A DNA stretch of 64,000 nt from Natronolimnobius sp. AArcel1 (lineage in GTDB: Archaea; Halobacteriota; Halobacteria; Halobacteriales; Natrialbaceae). The DNA lies in the NCBI RefSeq assembly GCF_011043775.1, contig NZ_JAAKXY010000005.1:434001-498000 (forward strand), in the 5' to 3' direction. Position numbers and translations under genes: made by a program. Every line of letters starts with the position of its first letter. Positions within the stretch are counted from its first letter, which is position 1. The notes beneath the pieces were generated by a model. It had not been told where the DNA came from. It worked only from the letters and a program-made list of their open reading frames with translations, and made no database searches. Shown piece after piece: positions 27,010 to 34,901 of this stretch.

Positions 27010-27526
27010 ATGGAAGAGTACCGCAGTCACGCACATTCGGTTAGTTCCTGCAAGTATCATTTCGTGTGGTGTCTAAAGTCAAGCAAAGCGAAGTCGTTCG
27101 AGACGGCGCGCCGTCTCGTGATGACGAAACGTGTTCGCACGTTTCGAACCACTTTGCGTACCTCGCGGGATCTCTGATCCCGCTCAGTATAGACACCCTG
27201 TTCTCGGTGTGGTCGAGGAGGACGTGAGAGAGTTGTTTGCGGAGACTGCCGACCACTTCGGCCACGAGATCTTGGCGTTGGAGATTGCAGACGACCACAT
27301 TCATCTGTTCGTGCAAACAGACCCGAAACATAGCCCTGCTGAGGTAGCACGGCAGTTCAAGTCGTACTCTGGAAAGCACTTGCTGGAACGGTATCCCGAG
27401 ATTCGAGAGTCGTATTTCTGGGGCGGTGGATTCTGGAAGGTTGGATACTACGTGGGAACAACGGAAGCAGTATCGGAGGAAGTGGTTGAACGGTATATCG
27501 AGGAGACGGAACATATGCCGGAGTGA
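27010..27526 (+). pseudogene. tnpA: tnpA, Y1 transposase interrupted by a stem-loop insert
   Basis: The true N-terminus starts at 27010 (MEEYRSHAHSVSSCKYHFVWC). After the Trp-Cys codons the expected Pro-Lys-Tyr is replaced by about 109 extra bases, and the family sequence resumes at 27188 (YRHPVLGVVEEDVRELF) in a different frame. The rest is intact, including the metal motif DDHIHLF and VGYYVGTT. The catalytic Tyr region is thus present but severed from the start. This single-strand transposase of the HUH class would normally excise the element at its hairpin ends. A 131-residue frame from 27131 begins inside the insert and is not a genuine start. Confidence 0.85.
27099..27183. repeat. Triple stem-loop cluster inserted in tnpA
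   Basis: CGAGACGG-CGCG-CCGTCTCG (27099-27118, perfect), CGAAACGTG-TTCG-CACGTTTCG (27125-27146, perfect 9 bp) and GCGGGATC-TCT-GATCCCGC (27165-27183, perfect 8 bp). Together they make up most of the insert that breaks tnpA. Confidence 0.85.
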
Positions 27527-27554
27527 CGCGCTTTACCCCCGCCCACGGTGTTGA

Positions 27555-27598
27555 CGCAAATCTTCGATTTGCGAAAGCCGAAAACCTACGGTTTTCGG
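27555..27598. repeat. Paired stem-loops near the tnpA-side end of the IS
   Basis: CGCAAATC-TTC-GATTTGCG (27555-27573) and CCGAAAACC-TAC-GGTTTTCGG (27578-27598), both perfect with 3-base loops. They may form the left-end hairpins or belong to the same stem-loop family as those inside the genes. Confidence 0.75.
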
Positions 27599-27779
27599 AA
27601 GGGCAGGGAACTCGCGCTGCTATTCATTTAGATCTGCCACCAGACAAAACACGCATCGAAAATAATAACTTATCTATCAATAGTCGATGTTCACATATCA
27701 AAAACAGACTGACGAGTGATCTTCGAGTATAACGCATAATAGCCAAATTTGACCCAGAATACGCCGCATATTCGCCTAT

Positions 27780-27798
27780 TGTTCATGAAGTGTGAACA
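27780..27798. promoter_or_regulatory. IclR operator candidate, site 1
   Basis: TGTTCA-N7-TGAACA, 19 bp, 27 bases beyond the 3' end of the IclR gene. The same motif occurs at 28649 and (one mismatch) 28769. It faces the IS and, beyond it, the sulfatase gene, so it may have been the sulfatase operator before the insertion. Confidence 0.55.
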
Positions 27799-27824
27799 CA
27801 TAGATTACAATAGTATGTTCGTAA

Positions 27825-28616
27825 TTAGTCCTCGAGACGTGAAAGACGATTACGGATGGAATTTATCGTACTACCAACGAGGCTCTCGAAATCGGTACTT
27901 GCGTCCTTGCGTTTCATCCGGGTTGCTGGTCCCGAGACTGTTACTGCAGCGATTGCACGCTCATCAGCATCCATCACTGGGTGAGCAATACAGTGACGAT
28001 TCGAACGGTGCTCGCCCCGATCGTAAGCAGTTCGGCGGTCACGGACAAGTTGGAGTTCGTCCTCGAGTTCGTCTCGATCCGTAATGGTGTGCTCAGTGAG
28101 GGCTGGAAGTCCACGGCGGTCAAGAATCATGTTGCGTTCGTCTGGAGGCATGTACGAAAGGATAGCCTTCCCACCCGCAGTTGCGTGCATGGGAAGCCTA
28201 TCACCGACTCGCACATCATCCGTACGCTGTCTGGAACCACTTTCTTGTGCGATGTATATGCCGTGTCCATGTTCAGGGATCATCAGACTCGCCGTTTCGC
28301 CCGTTGCTGCTGCCAGATCTTCCAGTGGGTGTAACGCAGCATCATAGATGGGAAGGCGGGCTCGAGCGCTTGTTCCCAGTCCAAGGAAGCTGACACTCAA
28401 TCGATACTCGTGACCATCCTTGACGACGTAATCTAACTGTCGAAGCGTGTTGAGGTGTTTGTGAACCGTTCCTTTCGACAGTTCGAGTTCGGTAGCCAGT
28501 TCAGTGACACCCGCAGTGTGGCGGTCTTTGAGTGCCTCAATCACCCGTACACTCGTTACAGACGTCGTCGCAGTCGGTTGCTCGTCAGACCCTGGAGGGA
28601 CATTTACCGTGGTCAT
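27825..28616 (-). CDS. IclR-family regulator of the sugar module
   Basis: 263 residues. A winged helix occupies about 15-75 (GVTELATELELSKGTVHKHLNTLRQLDYV). The IclR effector domain follows, with PMHATAGGKAILSYMP and the C-terminal IAAVTVSGPATRM segment. The ATG at 28616 is preferred over an upstream ATG 13 codons earlier. An inverted repeat TGTTCA-N7-TGAACA lies 33-51 bases upstream of the start and recurs before the ABC ATPase gene, so the protein probably represses or activates itself and the divergent operon. The effector is probably galactose, galactonate or a derivative, inferred from the neighbours. Confidence 0.94.
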   Translation of the reverse strand: MTTVNVPPGSDEQPTATTSVTSVRVIEALKDRHTAGVTELATELELSKGTVHKHLNTLRQLDYVVKDGHEYRLSVSFLGLGTSARARLPIYDAALHPLEDLAAATGETASLMIPEHGHGIYIAQESGSRQRTDDVRVGDRLPMHATAGGKAILSYMPPDERNMILDRRGLPALTEHTITDRDELEDELQLVRDRRTAYDRGEHRSNRHCIAHPVMDADERAIAAVTVSGPATRMKRKDASTDFESLVGSTINSIRNRLSRLED

Positions 28617-28648
28617 AGAAATATATCCACACCCCATCGACAAAAAAT

Positions 28649-28667
28649 TGTTCATACTTGATGAACA
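28649..28667. promoter_or_regulatory. IclR operator candidate, site 2
   Basis: TGTTCAT-ACTTG-ATGAACA, a perfect 7-bp-arm inverted repeat in the TGTTCA-N7-TGAACA pattern. It lies in the promoter region just upstream of the IclR gene, so autoregulation is likely. Confidence 0.65.
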
Positions 28668-28768
28668 CAGTAGAGCAAGTGTGGGCTCACTCGAGCCAGA
28701 CGTGGACTCAAAGCCACTAGGGGCTGTCCATCATCGTACGAACTGCACACCTTCGGTGCAACACACAT

Positions 28769-28787
28769 TATTCACACACCGTGAACA
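28769..28787. promoter_or_regulatory. IclR operator candidate, site 3
   Basis: TATTCA-N7-TGAACA, one mismatch from the consensus with identical spacing. It lies about 150 bases upstream of the ABC ATPase start, in the intergenic region shared with the IclR gene. The ATPase gene has its own TATA-like CTTAATAT near 28908-28915. Confidence 0.6.
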
Positions 28788-28937
28788 CACGAGCGATGAC
28801 GAATTCTGGATCTGAAAACAAACAATAGAGTGGGTAGACAGAAAAGCAAAAGATGGCCCGATCAAATCGAGCGAGAAACACCGCCAATCGATACTGTGAC
28901 CAAAGTCTTAATATCCGAGGGTACGATTGCCGTTCAC

Positions 28938-30083
28938 ATGGGTCAGATTGCGATTCGGAACCTGAGAAAGGTCTTCAACACCGGCGAGAACGATATCGTC
29001 GCAGTTGACGATCTCGATTTCACGATCGAAGATGGTGAGTTTCTCGTCCTCGTCGGTCCGTCCGGGTGTGGCAAATCAACGACGCTCCGTTGTATCGCCG
29101 GTCTGGAAACCGTGAGTTCGGGTGAAATCGTCGTGGATGGAGAAGACGTTACGCACAGTAACCCCTCGGCTCGAGATATGGCGATGGTATTCCAGAGTTA
29201 CGCGCTGTATCCACACATGACGGCTCGAGAGAACATGGCGTTCGGGCTGAAAATGACGACCGATATGGCGAAAGACGACATCAATGACCGGGTTGAAGAC
29301 GTCGCGGAAGTGACCGGTATTGAGGACCTCCTCGAGAAGAAGCCTGGTGAACTCTCGGGTGGCCAGCAACAGCGTGTGGCACTTGGTCGGGCGATTGTTC
29401 GGGATCCCTCCGTGTTCTTGATGGACGAGCCACTCTCGAATCTCGATGCAAAGCTCCGGTCGCAGATGCGAATGGAGTTGCAGAATCTCCAGCAAGAACT
29501 CGACGTGACGACGATTTACGTCACCCACGACCAGACCGAAGCGATGACCATGGGTGATCGAATCGCGGTTCTCAACGACGGAGAGTTACAACAGGTTGGC
29601 ACGCCGCTCGAGTGCTACCACGAGCCCGCAAACCGGTTCGTCGCCGGCTTCATCGGCTCGCCAAGCATGAATTTCCTTGATGTCACGTTGGCTGATGCGA
29701 CCTTCGAGCACGACGTATTTGCCTATACGCTTACCGAGACGACGACCAGCGAACTCGAGACGACAACCGGGACATACACGCTTGGAATCCGGCCCGAAGA
29801 CATCAGGCTGGCAGCACCAGACGATCCGAACGCAATCGAAGCGACTGTTAACGTCGTCGAACCGCTTGGTGACGTTTCGCATATCAACATCGACATCGGA
29901 TCACAAACCTACACTGCCAGTATCGACGGCACACCACGGTTACAGCCTGGCGAAACGCTCCATGTGACGTTCCCCGAGGACGATATTCACGTCTTCGACG
30001 CCGAAAGCGGAGAGGCACTTAAGAATGCCTCACTGGACGAAGAGACAGTCATCCCGGGGTCGAACACGAACGCGACAGCATAG
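28938..30083 (+). CDS. ABC sugar transporter ATP-binding protein (MalK/UgpC type)
   Basis: 381 residues. The ATPase core has Walker A GPSGCGKST (40-48), Q-loop VFQSYALYP, signature LSGGQQQRVALGRA, Walker B VFLMDEPLSNLD and switch-region THDQTEAMTMGD. A C-terminal TOBE-like domain follows (TLGIRPEDIRLA), typical of CUT1 carbohydrate importers. It energises the permeases encoded 3 kb downstream. The ATG at 28938 lies 22 bases after a TATA-like CTTAATAT, fitting a leaderless start; a 36-codon extension upstream is unlikely. The GH4 gene on the opposite strand lies between it and the rest of the transporter. Confidence 0.95.
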   Translation: MGQIAIRNLRKVFNTGENDIVAVDDLDFTIEDGEFLVLVGPSGCGKSTTLRCIAGLETVSSGEIVVDGEDVTHSNPSARDMAMVFQSYALYPHMTARENMAFGLKMTTDMAKDDINDRVEDVAEVTGIEDLLEKKPGELSGGQQQRVALGRAIVRDPSVFLMDEPLSNLDAKLRSQMRMELQNLQQELDVTTIYVTHDQTEAMTMGDRIAVLNDGELQQVGTPLECYHEPANRFVAGFIGSPSMNFLDVTLADATFEHDVFAYTLTETTTSELETTTGTYTLGIRPEDIRLAAPDDPNAIEATVNVVEPLGDVSHINIDIGSQTYTASIDGTPRLQPGETLHVTFPEDDIHVFDAESGEALKNASLDEETVIPGSNTNATA

Positions 30084-30123
30084 ACTCTCGAGTGGTCGAA
30101 CAGCGTAAAAAGAAACTGGGTGA

Positions 30124-31431
30124 TTAGGTTAACGTCGGGAGGTACGCTTCGTTCGCGTCGATGAGTTCCTCAGTCATGTCGTGAATCTCGTCGAGCGAAA
30201 GCGCTGCTGCGGTTAGCGGATCGAGTTTGAGCGCCTGGTGAACGGCGTCACGGTCGCCCTCGAGACCACCTTTGACCGCGAGCTGTTGGACGTTGACATT
30301 GGTTCGGATCAGTGAGATCAGCTGTGGTGGCAGATCGCCGACTGAGCACGGTCGGACGCCAGTGCCGTCGATCAGACACGGGACTTCGACGCAGGCTTCG
30401 CTGGGGAGATTCGTGATATGCTCGTCGTGGTTCGGGACGTTGAGGTTGAGTCGACGCGGTGTATCCGTCTCGAGAGAATGAATCAAACGGGCAGCATACT
30501 CCTCGGAGCGTTCGATCTCAGCGTCTTCGGGATTGAAATCGTCGAGAGCACTGTCGCGTTCTTCGGAGCGTTCCTTCCAGCCGTTAAGGTACGTCGCGGT
30601 TGGCATCCGCTCGGCGTAGTCCGTCCCAGTCATCTCGTCGATCACGGCCTCATCCGTGCGGAAGTGCGGGACGTACTCCGAGAAGTGGTGGCTCGATTCC
30701 GTGACGAACGCATCGAAGTGGTTCATGATTTCGAAACGGACCGTGTCCCGCTCGTAAATTTCGGGATCCGTCATTGCCTCCTCGAGCATCGGATAGACGT
30801 CTGTCCCGTCGTGCTCCAGTTCGAGGAACCACGCCATGTGGTTGATTCCGGCGACCCAATAGTCCAGTTGGTCCTCTGGGAGTCCAACGTAGTCTGCAAT
30901 CGCTTCGGCGGTGTGTGGAACACTGTGACAGAGACCAATCGTTTCGATGTCCGTCGCTTCGGCCATCGTCCAACAGAGAATCGCCATCGGATTAGTGTAG
31001 TTCAACAGCAAGGCATCAGGGCACAGTTCCTCCATGTCTCGAGCGATCTCGAGCATCGTTGGAATCGTCCGCAGCCCACGGAAAACACCGCCAGGCCCCA
31101 ACGTGTCACCAATTGACTGTTTGACGCCATACTCCTGTGGGATACGGATCTCGTTTTCGAACGGCTCGGTCCCGCCAACGTTGATCATATTCAAGACGTA
31201 ATCAGCACCCTCGAGCGCCTCGCGGCGGTCAGTCGTCGACTCGATAGTGGCGTCGACATCACCGTTTTCGACCATCGCGTCGGCAACAGCGGTCGTCTGC
31301 TCGAGGCGGTGGTCGTCGATATCCATGAGCCTAATCGTGCTGTCAGAGAGGGCATCAAATGAAAGGATATCACCGACGAGGTTCTTTGCGAAGACCATAC
31401 TTCCGGCACCGATGAAGGTTATCGTTGGCAT
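30124..31431 (-). CDS. GH4 family alpha-galactosidase/alpha-glucosidase
   Basis: 435 residues of glycoside hydrolase family 4, which cleaves by NAD- and Mn-dependent redox steps. The N-terminal Rossmann motif is ITFIGAGSMVFAKN, the NYTNPMAI loop precedes the metal ligands Cys168 (GLCHS) and His198 (GINHMAWF), and the C-terminal EVPCLIDGTGVRP block is conserved. The CHS motif and overall wording favour the alpha-galactosidase (MelA) branch over phospho-beta-glucosidases, and no phosphotransferase system is nearby. It is cytoplasmic and should split an imported galactoside. It is transcribed convergently with the ATPase gene and divergently from the solute-binding protein. Confidence 0.92.
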   Translation of the reverse strand: MPTITFIGAGSMVFAKNLVGDILSFDALSDSTIRLMDIDDHRLEQTTAVADAMVENGDVDATIESTTDRREALEGADYVLNMINVGGTEPFENEIRIPQEYGVKQSIGDTLGPGGVFRGLRTIPTMLEIARDMEELCPDALLLNYTNPMAILCWTMAEATDIETIGLCHSVPHTAEAIADYVGLPEDQLDYWVAGINHMAWFLELEHDGTDVYPMLEEAMTDPEIYERDTVRFEIMNHFDAFVTESSHHFSEYVPHFRTDEAVIDEMTGTDYAERMPTATYLNGWKERSEERDSALDDFNPEDAEIERSEEYAARLIHSLETDTPRRLNLNVPNHDEHITNLPSEACVEVPCLIDGTGVRPCSVGDLPPQLISLIRTNVNVQQLAVKGGLEGDRDAVHQALKLDPLTAAALSLDEIHDMTEELIDANEAYLPTLT

Positions 31432-31604
31432 CTACATGCATCTGTCTCAGACACCAGCATAAAATTGTCGCAGCAGGCCCTCGCTCGTGCGTTAAGGAAA
31501 TTTAGCGCTTAGACTGTTGGCTGGCCAGAATTGTTTTCATCCCTTTTTGTCCAGATTCTGAGACTGACTTTTATCATAGTTGGTCCAAGACAGTGGAGTA
31601 TACG

Positions 31605-32897
31605 ATGGAGCTTAGCAAGCGGACCTTCCTGAAAGCGAGTGGTGCAACGACCGTTGCAGCTCTTGCGGGTTGCCTCGGTGACGATGATGATGACGGGCGC
31701 ACCTTCTGGGCAGGGTGGTGGGATGAAGACCACCTCGAGGACTTCCGACCAGAGTTCGAATCCGAACTGGAAGAAGAAACCGGCCAGGAGTGGGAGCTAA
31801 CTGAGTACCAGTACGACGATTTACAGAGCAACGTGCTCACCGGTGGCAACACGGGAACACCGGACCTTCTCGAGGGCGTCCTCGAGCATCCGGGCGATTA
31901 CGTTGCGGCGGATGCGATAGAACCGTTGACTGACCACGTTCAGGATTTCGATCATTTCGATGGCTATCTTGACGCTGCAATCGACGCCTTCGAGTTCCAG
32001 GGTGAACTTTGGGGCCTGCCACTCGCTGGCGGCAATGGTCGCGCACTTGTTTACCGGACAGATATTCTCGCGGAGTATGGGTACGAAGACGGGCCACCAG
32101 AGGACCTCGATGAATTGGTCGAACTAGCTGGAGAGATCAACGCGAACGAGGACATGAACGGCCTCCACCTGACGACTGAACACGGCGAGGTTCGCGCAAC
32201 ACAGGAGTTCCTCTCACACGTCTACCAGCGTACTGGTAACATCTACGAATACGATGGTGACGAATGGGTGTTGCAAGCAACTGCTGATGATTTCGAAATC
32301 GTCCTCGATACGCTGTATTACAATCTGTTCCACGGTGACGAACCGATGGCTGACGATGATTACCGTGGTGCCGGCTGGGAAACCAACGACGAAGGATACT
32401 CGATGGGTGACCACGCAATGATCCACTGTGGACCATGGATTCAACAGGATGCCGACTCCTCCGATGAGCAAGCCGAAGTCATCGAAGAAAACACTGGGAT
32501 TGCAGAACTGCCTGTCATCGATGGCGGCGAGCGAGCAACGTATATGGAAGTCTCGCCAGTCATGATCAACGCCCACACCGACGACCTCGATGCCTCACTC
32601 GAGGCACTTGAACTGTTCACGAGCCCAGAGATGATGCAGCGGTTCGAGGACGCTGATCCAGCGACAAACGCACCGACGCATGACTCCCTCGAGGTCGAAC
32701 ACGACCTGGAGGCGTTCGAGACGTTCGAAGATGCGTTCGAGAACGGTGTCGCCCCAGCGCAGATTCAGTGGGGCGAGGTTCGAACCCCGATGTACGATGC
32801 AATAGAGGAGGTCATCTACGACGAGACCGACCCCGCAACCGCTGCCGAGGAACTCGAAGCAGCACTCTCTGAAGCCGATGTCCAACTCGAGGCCTGA
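31605..32897 (+). CDS. ABC sugar transporter solute-binding lipoprotein
   Basis: 430 residues. The N-terminus is a signal peptide with KRTFLKASGATT and a lipobox LAGC (Cys about 22), followed by an Asp-rich tether, as in haloarchaeal lipoproteins. The single basic KR in place of twin Arg makes Tat export less certain. The mature part matches family 1 carbohydrate-binding proteins (GLPLAGGNGRALVYRTDILAEYG). It binds the sugar outside the membrane and hands it to the permeases encoded directly downstream. A GGAG seven bases before the ATG at 31605 supports that start over a GTG four codons upstream. Confidence 0.93.
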   Translation: MELSKRTFLKASGATTVAALAGCLGDDDDDGRTFWAGWWDEDHLEDFRPEFESELEEETGQEWELTEYQYDDLQSNVLTGGNTGTPDLLEGVLEHPGDYVAADAIEPLTDHVQDFDHFDGYLDAAIDAFEFQGELWGLPLAGGNGRALVYRTDILAEYGYEDGPPEDLDELVELAGEINANEDMNGLHLTTEHGEVRATQEFLSHVYQRTGNIYEYDGDEWVLQATADDFEIVLDTLYYNLFHGDEPMADDDYRGAGWETNDEGYSMGDHAMIHCGPWIQQDADSSDEQAEVIEENTGIAELPVIDGGERATYMEVSPVMINAHTDDLDASLEALELFTSPEMMQRFEDADPATNAPTHDSLEVEHDLEAFETFEDAFENGVAPAQIQWGEVRTPMYDAIEEVIYDETDPATAAEELEAALSEADVQLEA

Positions 32898-32925
32898 GCT
32901 GTCGAGTCGCTCCATATACTAATCA

Positions 32926-33837
32926 ATGTCTACGCAATCAGACCGTTCCGGAACATACGTCCGCGAGCTACTCTCCCTTTCGAAGGAGAGTTGGCTCGGC
33001 TACGCGTTCCTCGCACCGGTAGTCGTCATTATGGGAGTCATCATCGGCTACCCAATCCTCGAGGGTATTTTGATGAGTTTCCAGGAGCGATCGATGCTCC
33101 AGCCAGATGATTGGACCTGGGTTGGTCTCGGGAACTACAGCCAGTTAGTGAACGACGAACTATTCCGGACGGCATTGTGGAACTCTGCGGTATTGACCGG
33201 GGTTGCCGTTGCCTTCCAGTACCTGCTTGGACTCGGGCTAGCCTTGTTGTTGATGCAGAAGGTTCCGGGTATCCAAATCTTCCGAAGCCTTACGATGGTG
33301 ACGTGGGTGCTGCCTGTGATCGTCATCGTGATTATCTTCAACTGGCTGGTTCAGCCAGGCTACGGTGCAGTAAACATCATCTTCGAACGGCTCGGACTTC
33401 CGACGACCTACTGGTTTGCGGATACCCGGTGGGCAATGCCGCTGGTTATCCTCATGCACGTCTGGAAGAACGTTCCGTTCTTCGCAATTGCACTGTATGC
33501 CGCGATGCAGTCAATCCCACGTGATCTCTACGAAGCAGCCCAGATGGACGGGGCAAGCTCAATCCAGCAATTCCGATATATTACGCTGCCGAACATCTCG
33601 TACGTCTCGATGATCATGATCGTGTTGCACGTGTTGTTCACGTTCAACAACTTCGACTTCGTCTGGCTGTCGACCGGCGGCGGACCGTTGCAGACGACTG
33701 AAGTGCTGCCAACGTACATTTACCGCGAGGCGTTCGAAACCTACGCACTCGGGTACGCAGCGAGCGTTGGTGTCGTGATGATGGTGATCATGGTCACGTT
33801 CACGACGATCTACATCAAACTGGAGGACTTCAACTAA
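32926..33837 (+). CDS. ABC sugar permease (MalF/UgpA type)
   Basis: 303 residues with six predicted membrane helices and the cytoplasmic EAA loop (EAAQMDGASSIQQFRYITLP) that contacts the ATPase. Family placement is firm; substrate specificity cannot be read from sequence. It lies 28 bases after the binding-protein gene, and its stop overlaps the next permease's ATG by one base (TAATG), so the three are one operon. Confidence 0.95.
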   Translation: MSTQSDRSGTYVRELLSLSKESWLGYAFLAPVVVIMGVIIGYPILEGILMSFQERSMLQPDDWTWVGLGNYSQLVNDELFRTALWNSAVLTGVAVAFQYLLGLGLALLLMQKVPGIQIFRSLTMVTWVLPVIVIVIIFNWLVQPGYGAVNIIFERLGLPTTYWFADTRWAMPLVILMHVWKNVPFFAIALYAAMQSIPRDLYEAAQMDGASSIQQFRYITLPNISYVSMIMIVLHVLFTFNNFDFVWLSTGGGPLQTTEVLPTYIYREAFETYALGYAASVGVVMMVIMVTFTTIYIKLEDFN

Positions 33838-34757
33838 TGGCGACGAAAACGGACACCTCGCAATCGACTGATGCCGATGGGACGATAGACGGCCTCATCC
33901 AGCGGTTCGATCGACATTTGGGCAATGACATGTCGATTCGCAAAGCCGCGACCGTTTACGGCCTGTTGTTCGCCTATTACATCTTCTTGCTCGTCCCGAT
34001 CGTCTGGCTCATGCTCTCGTCATTCTTGACGACCTCTGGACTCTACAGCGGCGAGTTGATCCCATCGATCGACGAGTACACGATTGCCAACTATGAGCGC
34101 GTGCTGGGCGATGGGCTCTTCCAGCAGTACTTCCTCAATTCCGTCATTGTAGCCGCTGCAACGACCCTTCTCACGCTGGTCGTTGCCATCCCAGCAGCGT
34201 ATTCAGTGAGCCGATTCGAGTACCCTGGCCGAGACTACGTGATCATTGGGCTCATCTCGAGTCAGATGCTTCCACTGGTGCTCGTATTGTTGCCACTGTT
34301 TACCATCATGTTCCGGCTGAACCTCGTTGACAGCCTGATGGGACTGGTGATCGGCCACACTGTCGGTGCCCTCCCGTTCGCTGTCTGGCTCCTGAAAGGG
34401 TTCTTCGATGGGATCCCGGAGGCACTCGACGACGCAGCAATGATGGATGGCTGTAATCGGATCCAGATCATGTACAAAATCATCGTTCCGCTGTCGATTC
34501 CAGGAATTGCCGTAAGCGCGTTCTACGCGTTTATCGCCTCGTGGAACGATTACCTCTTCGTGTCCATCCTCTCGCAGTCCTCGGGCACGCGAACGCTACC
34601 GATGGGTCTCCAGTTATTCCAGACGGCTAACCAAGTCGACTGGGGAGCAGTCACTGCAGCAGCAGTAGTGACGATGATCCCCGTCTTGTTGCTGTTCGCG
34701 TTCGTCCAGAGTTGGCTCGTTGAAGGACTCTCAAACACTGGAACGAAGGGGTCATAA
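33837..34757 (+). CDS. ABC sugar permease (MalG/UgpE type)
   Basis: 306 residues with six membrane helices and the second EAA loop (DDAAMMDGCNRIQIMYKIIVPL). It pairs with the preceding permease to form the membrane channel of the importer. The start codon shares one base with the previous stop. The GTRTLPMGLQLF segment near the C-terminus is typical of the MalG side. A 144-base gap separates it from the dehydratase gene, which may have its own promoter. Confidence 0.95.
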   Translation: MATKTDTSQSTDADGTIDGLIQRFDRHLGNDMSIRKAATVYGLLFAYYIFLLVPIVWLMLSSFLTTSGLYSGELIPSIDEYTIANYERVLGDGLFQQYFLNSVIVAAATTLLTLVVAIPAAYSVSRFEYPGRDYVIIGLISSQMLPLVLVLLPLFTIMFRLNLVDSLMGLVIGHTVGALPFAVWLLKGFFDGIPEALDDAAMMDGCNRIQIMYKIIVPLSIPGIAVSAFYAFIASWNDYLFVSILSQSSGTRTLPMGLQLFQTANQVDWGAVTAAAVVTMIPVLLLFAFVQSWLVEGLSNTGTKGS

Positions 34758-34901
34758 TACAGTCTGGGGCGATCTACAAAGGCTGTCTCTCAATGCGGTT
34801 TCGGATTCAAGCATTGGATCGGCTACCCCATCGATACTAGCTGCACAACATCAAAGACCAACTGCAACACTCTCCCAACATAGACGCATTCACAGAGATC
34901 C

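Larger units (their letters stand above)
25563..27605. mobile_element. IS200/IS605-family insertion sequence, decayed
   Basis: Divergent tnpA (plus) and tnpB (minus) genes with structured ends. The right end follows tnpB: a GC-rich hairpin (GCCCCGGGC/GCCCGAGGC) and then GTTTAC on the minus strand near 25563-25568. The left end lies beyond tnpA, near two stem-loops at 27555-27598. Boundaries are approximate because IS605 makes no target duplication or terminal inverted repeats. Both genes are damaged, so it cannot move by itself. It sits between the sulfatase and a regulatory region. Confidence 0.85.

Noticed and set aside
27131-27526. A 131-residue frame as an intact tnpA
   Set aside because: Its start lies inside the stem-loop insert; the genuine N-terminus is in another frame at 27010.
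27010-27600. The short hairpins as a CRISPR array
   Set aside because: Stems differ in sequence, spacing is irregular and there are no direct repeats with unique spacers.
30124-31431. GH4 protein as a malate or lactate dehydrogenase
   Set aside because: The CHS and NHMAW metal-ligand motifs are GH4-specific, and the neighbours are sugar genes.
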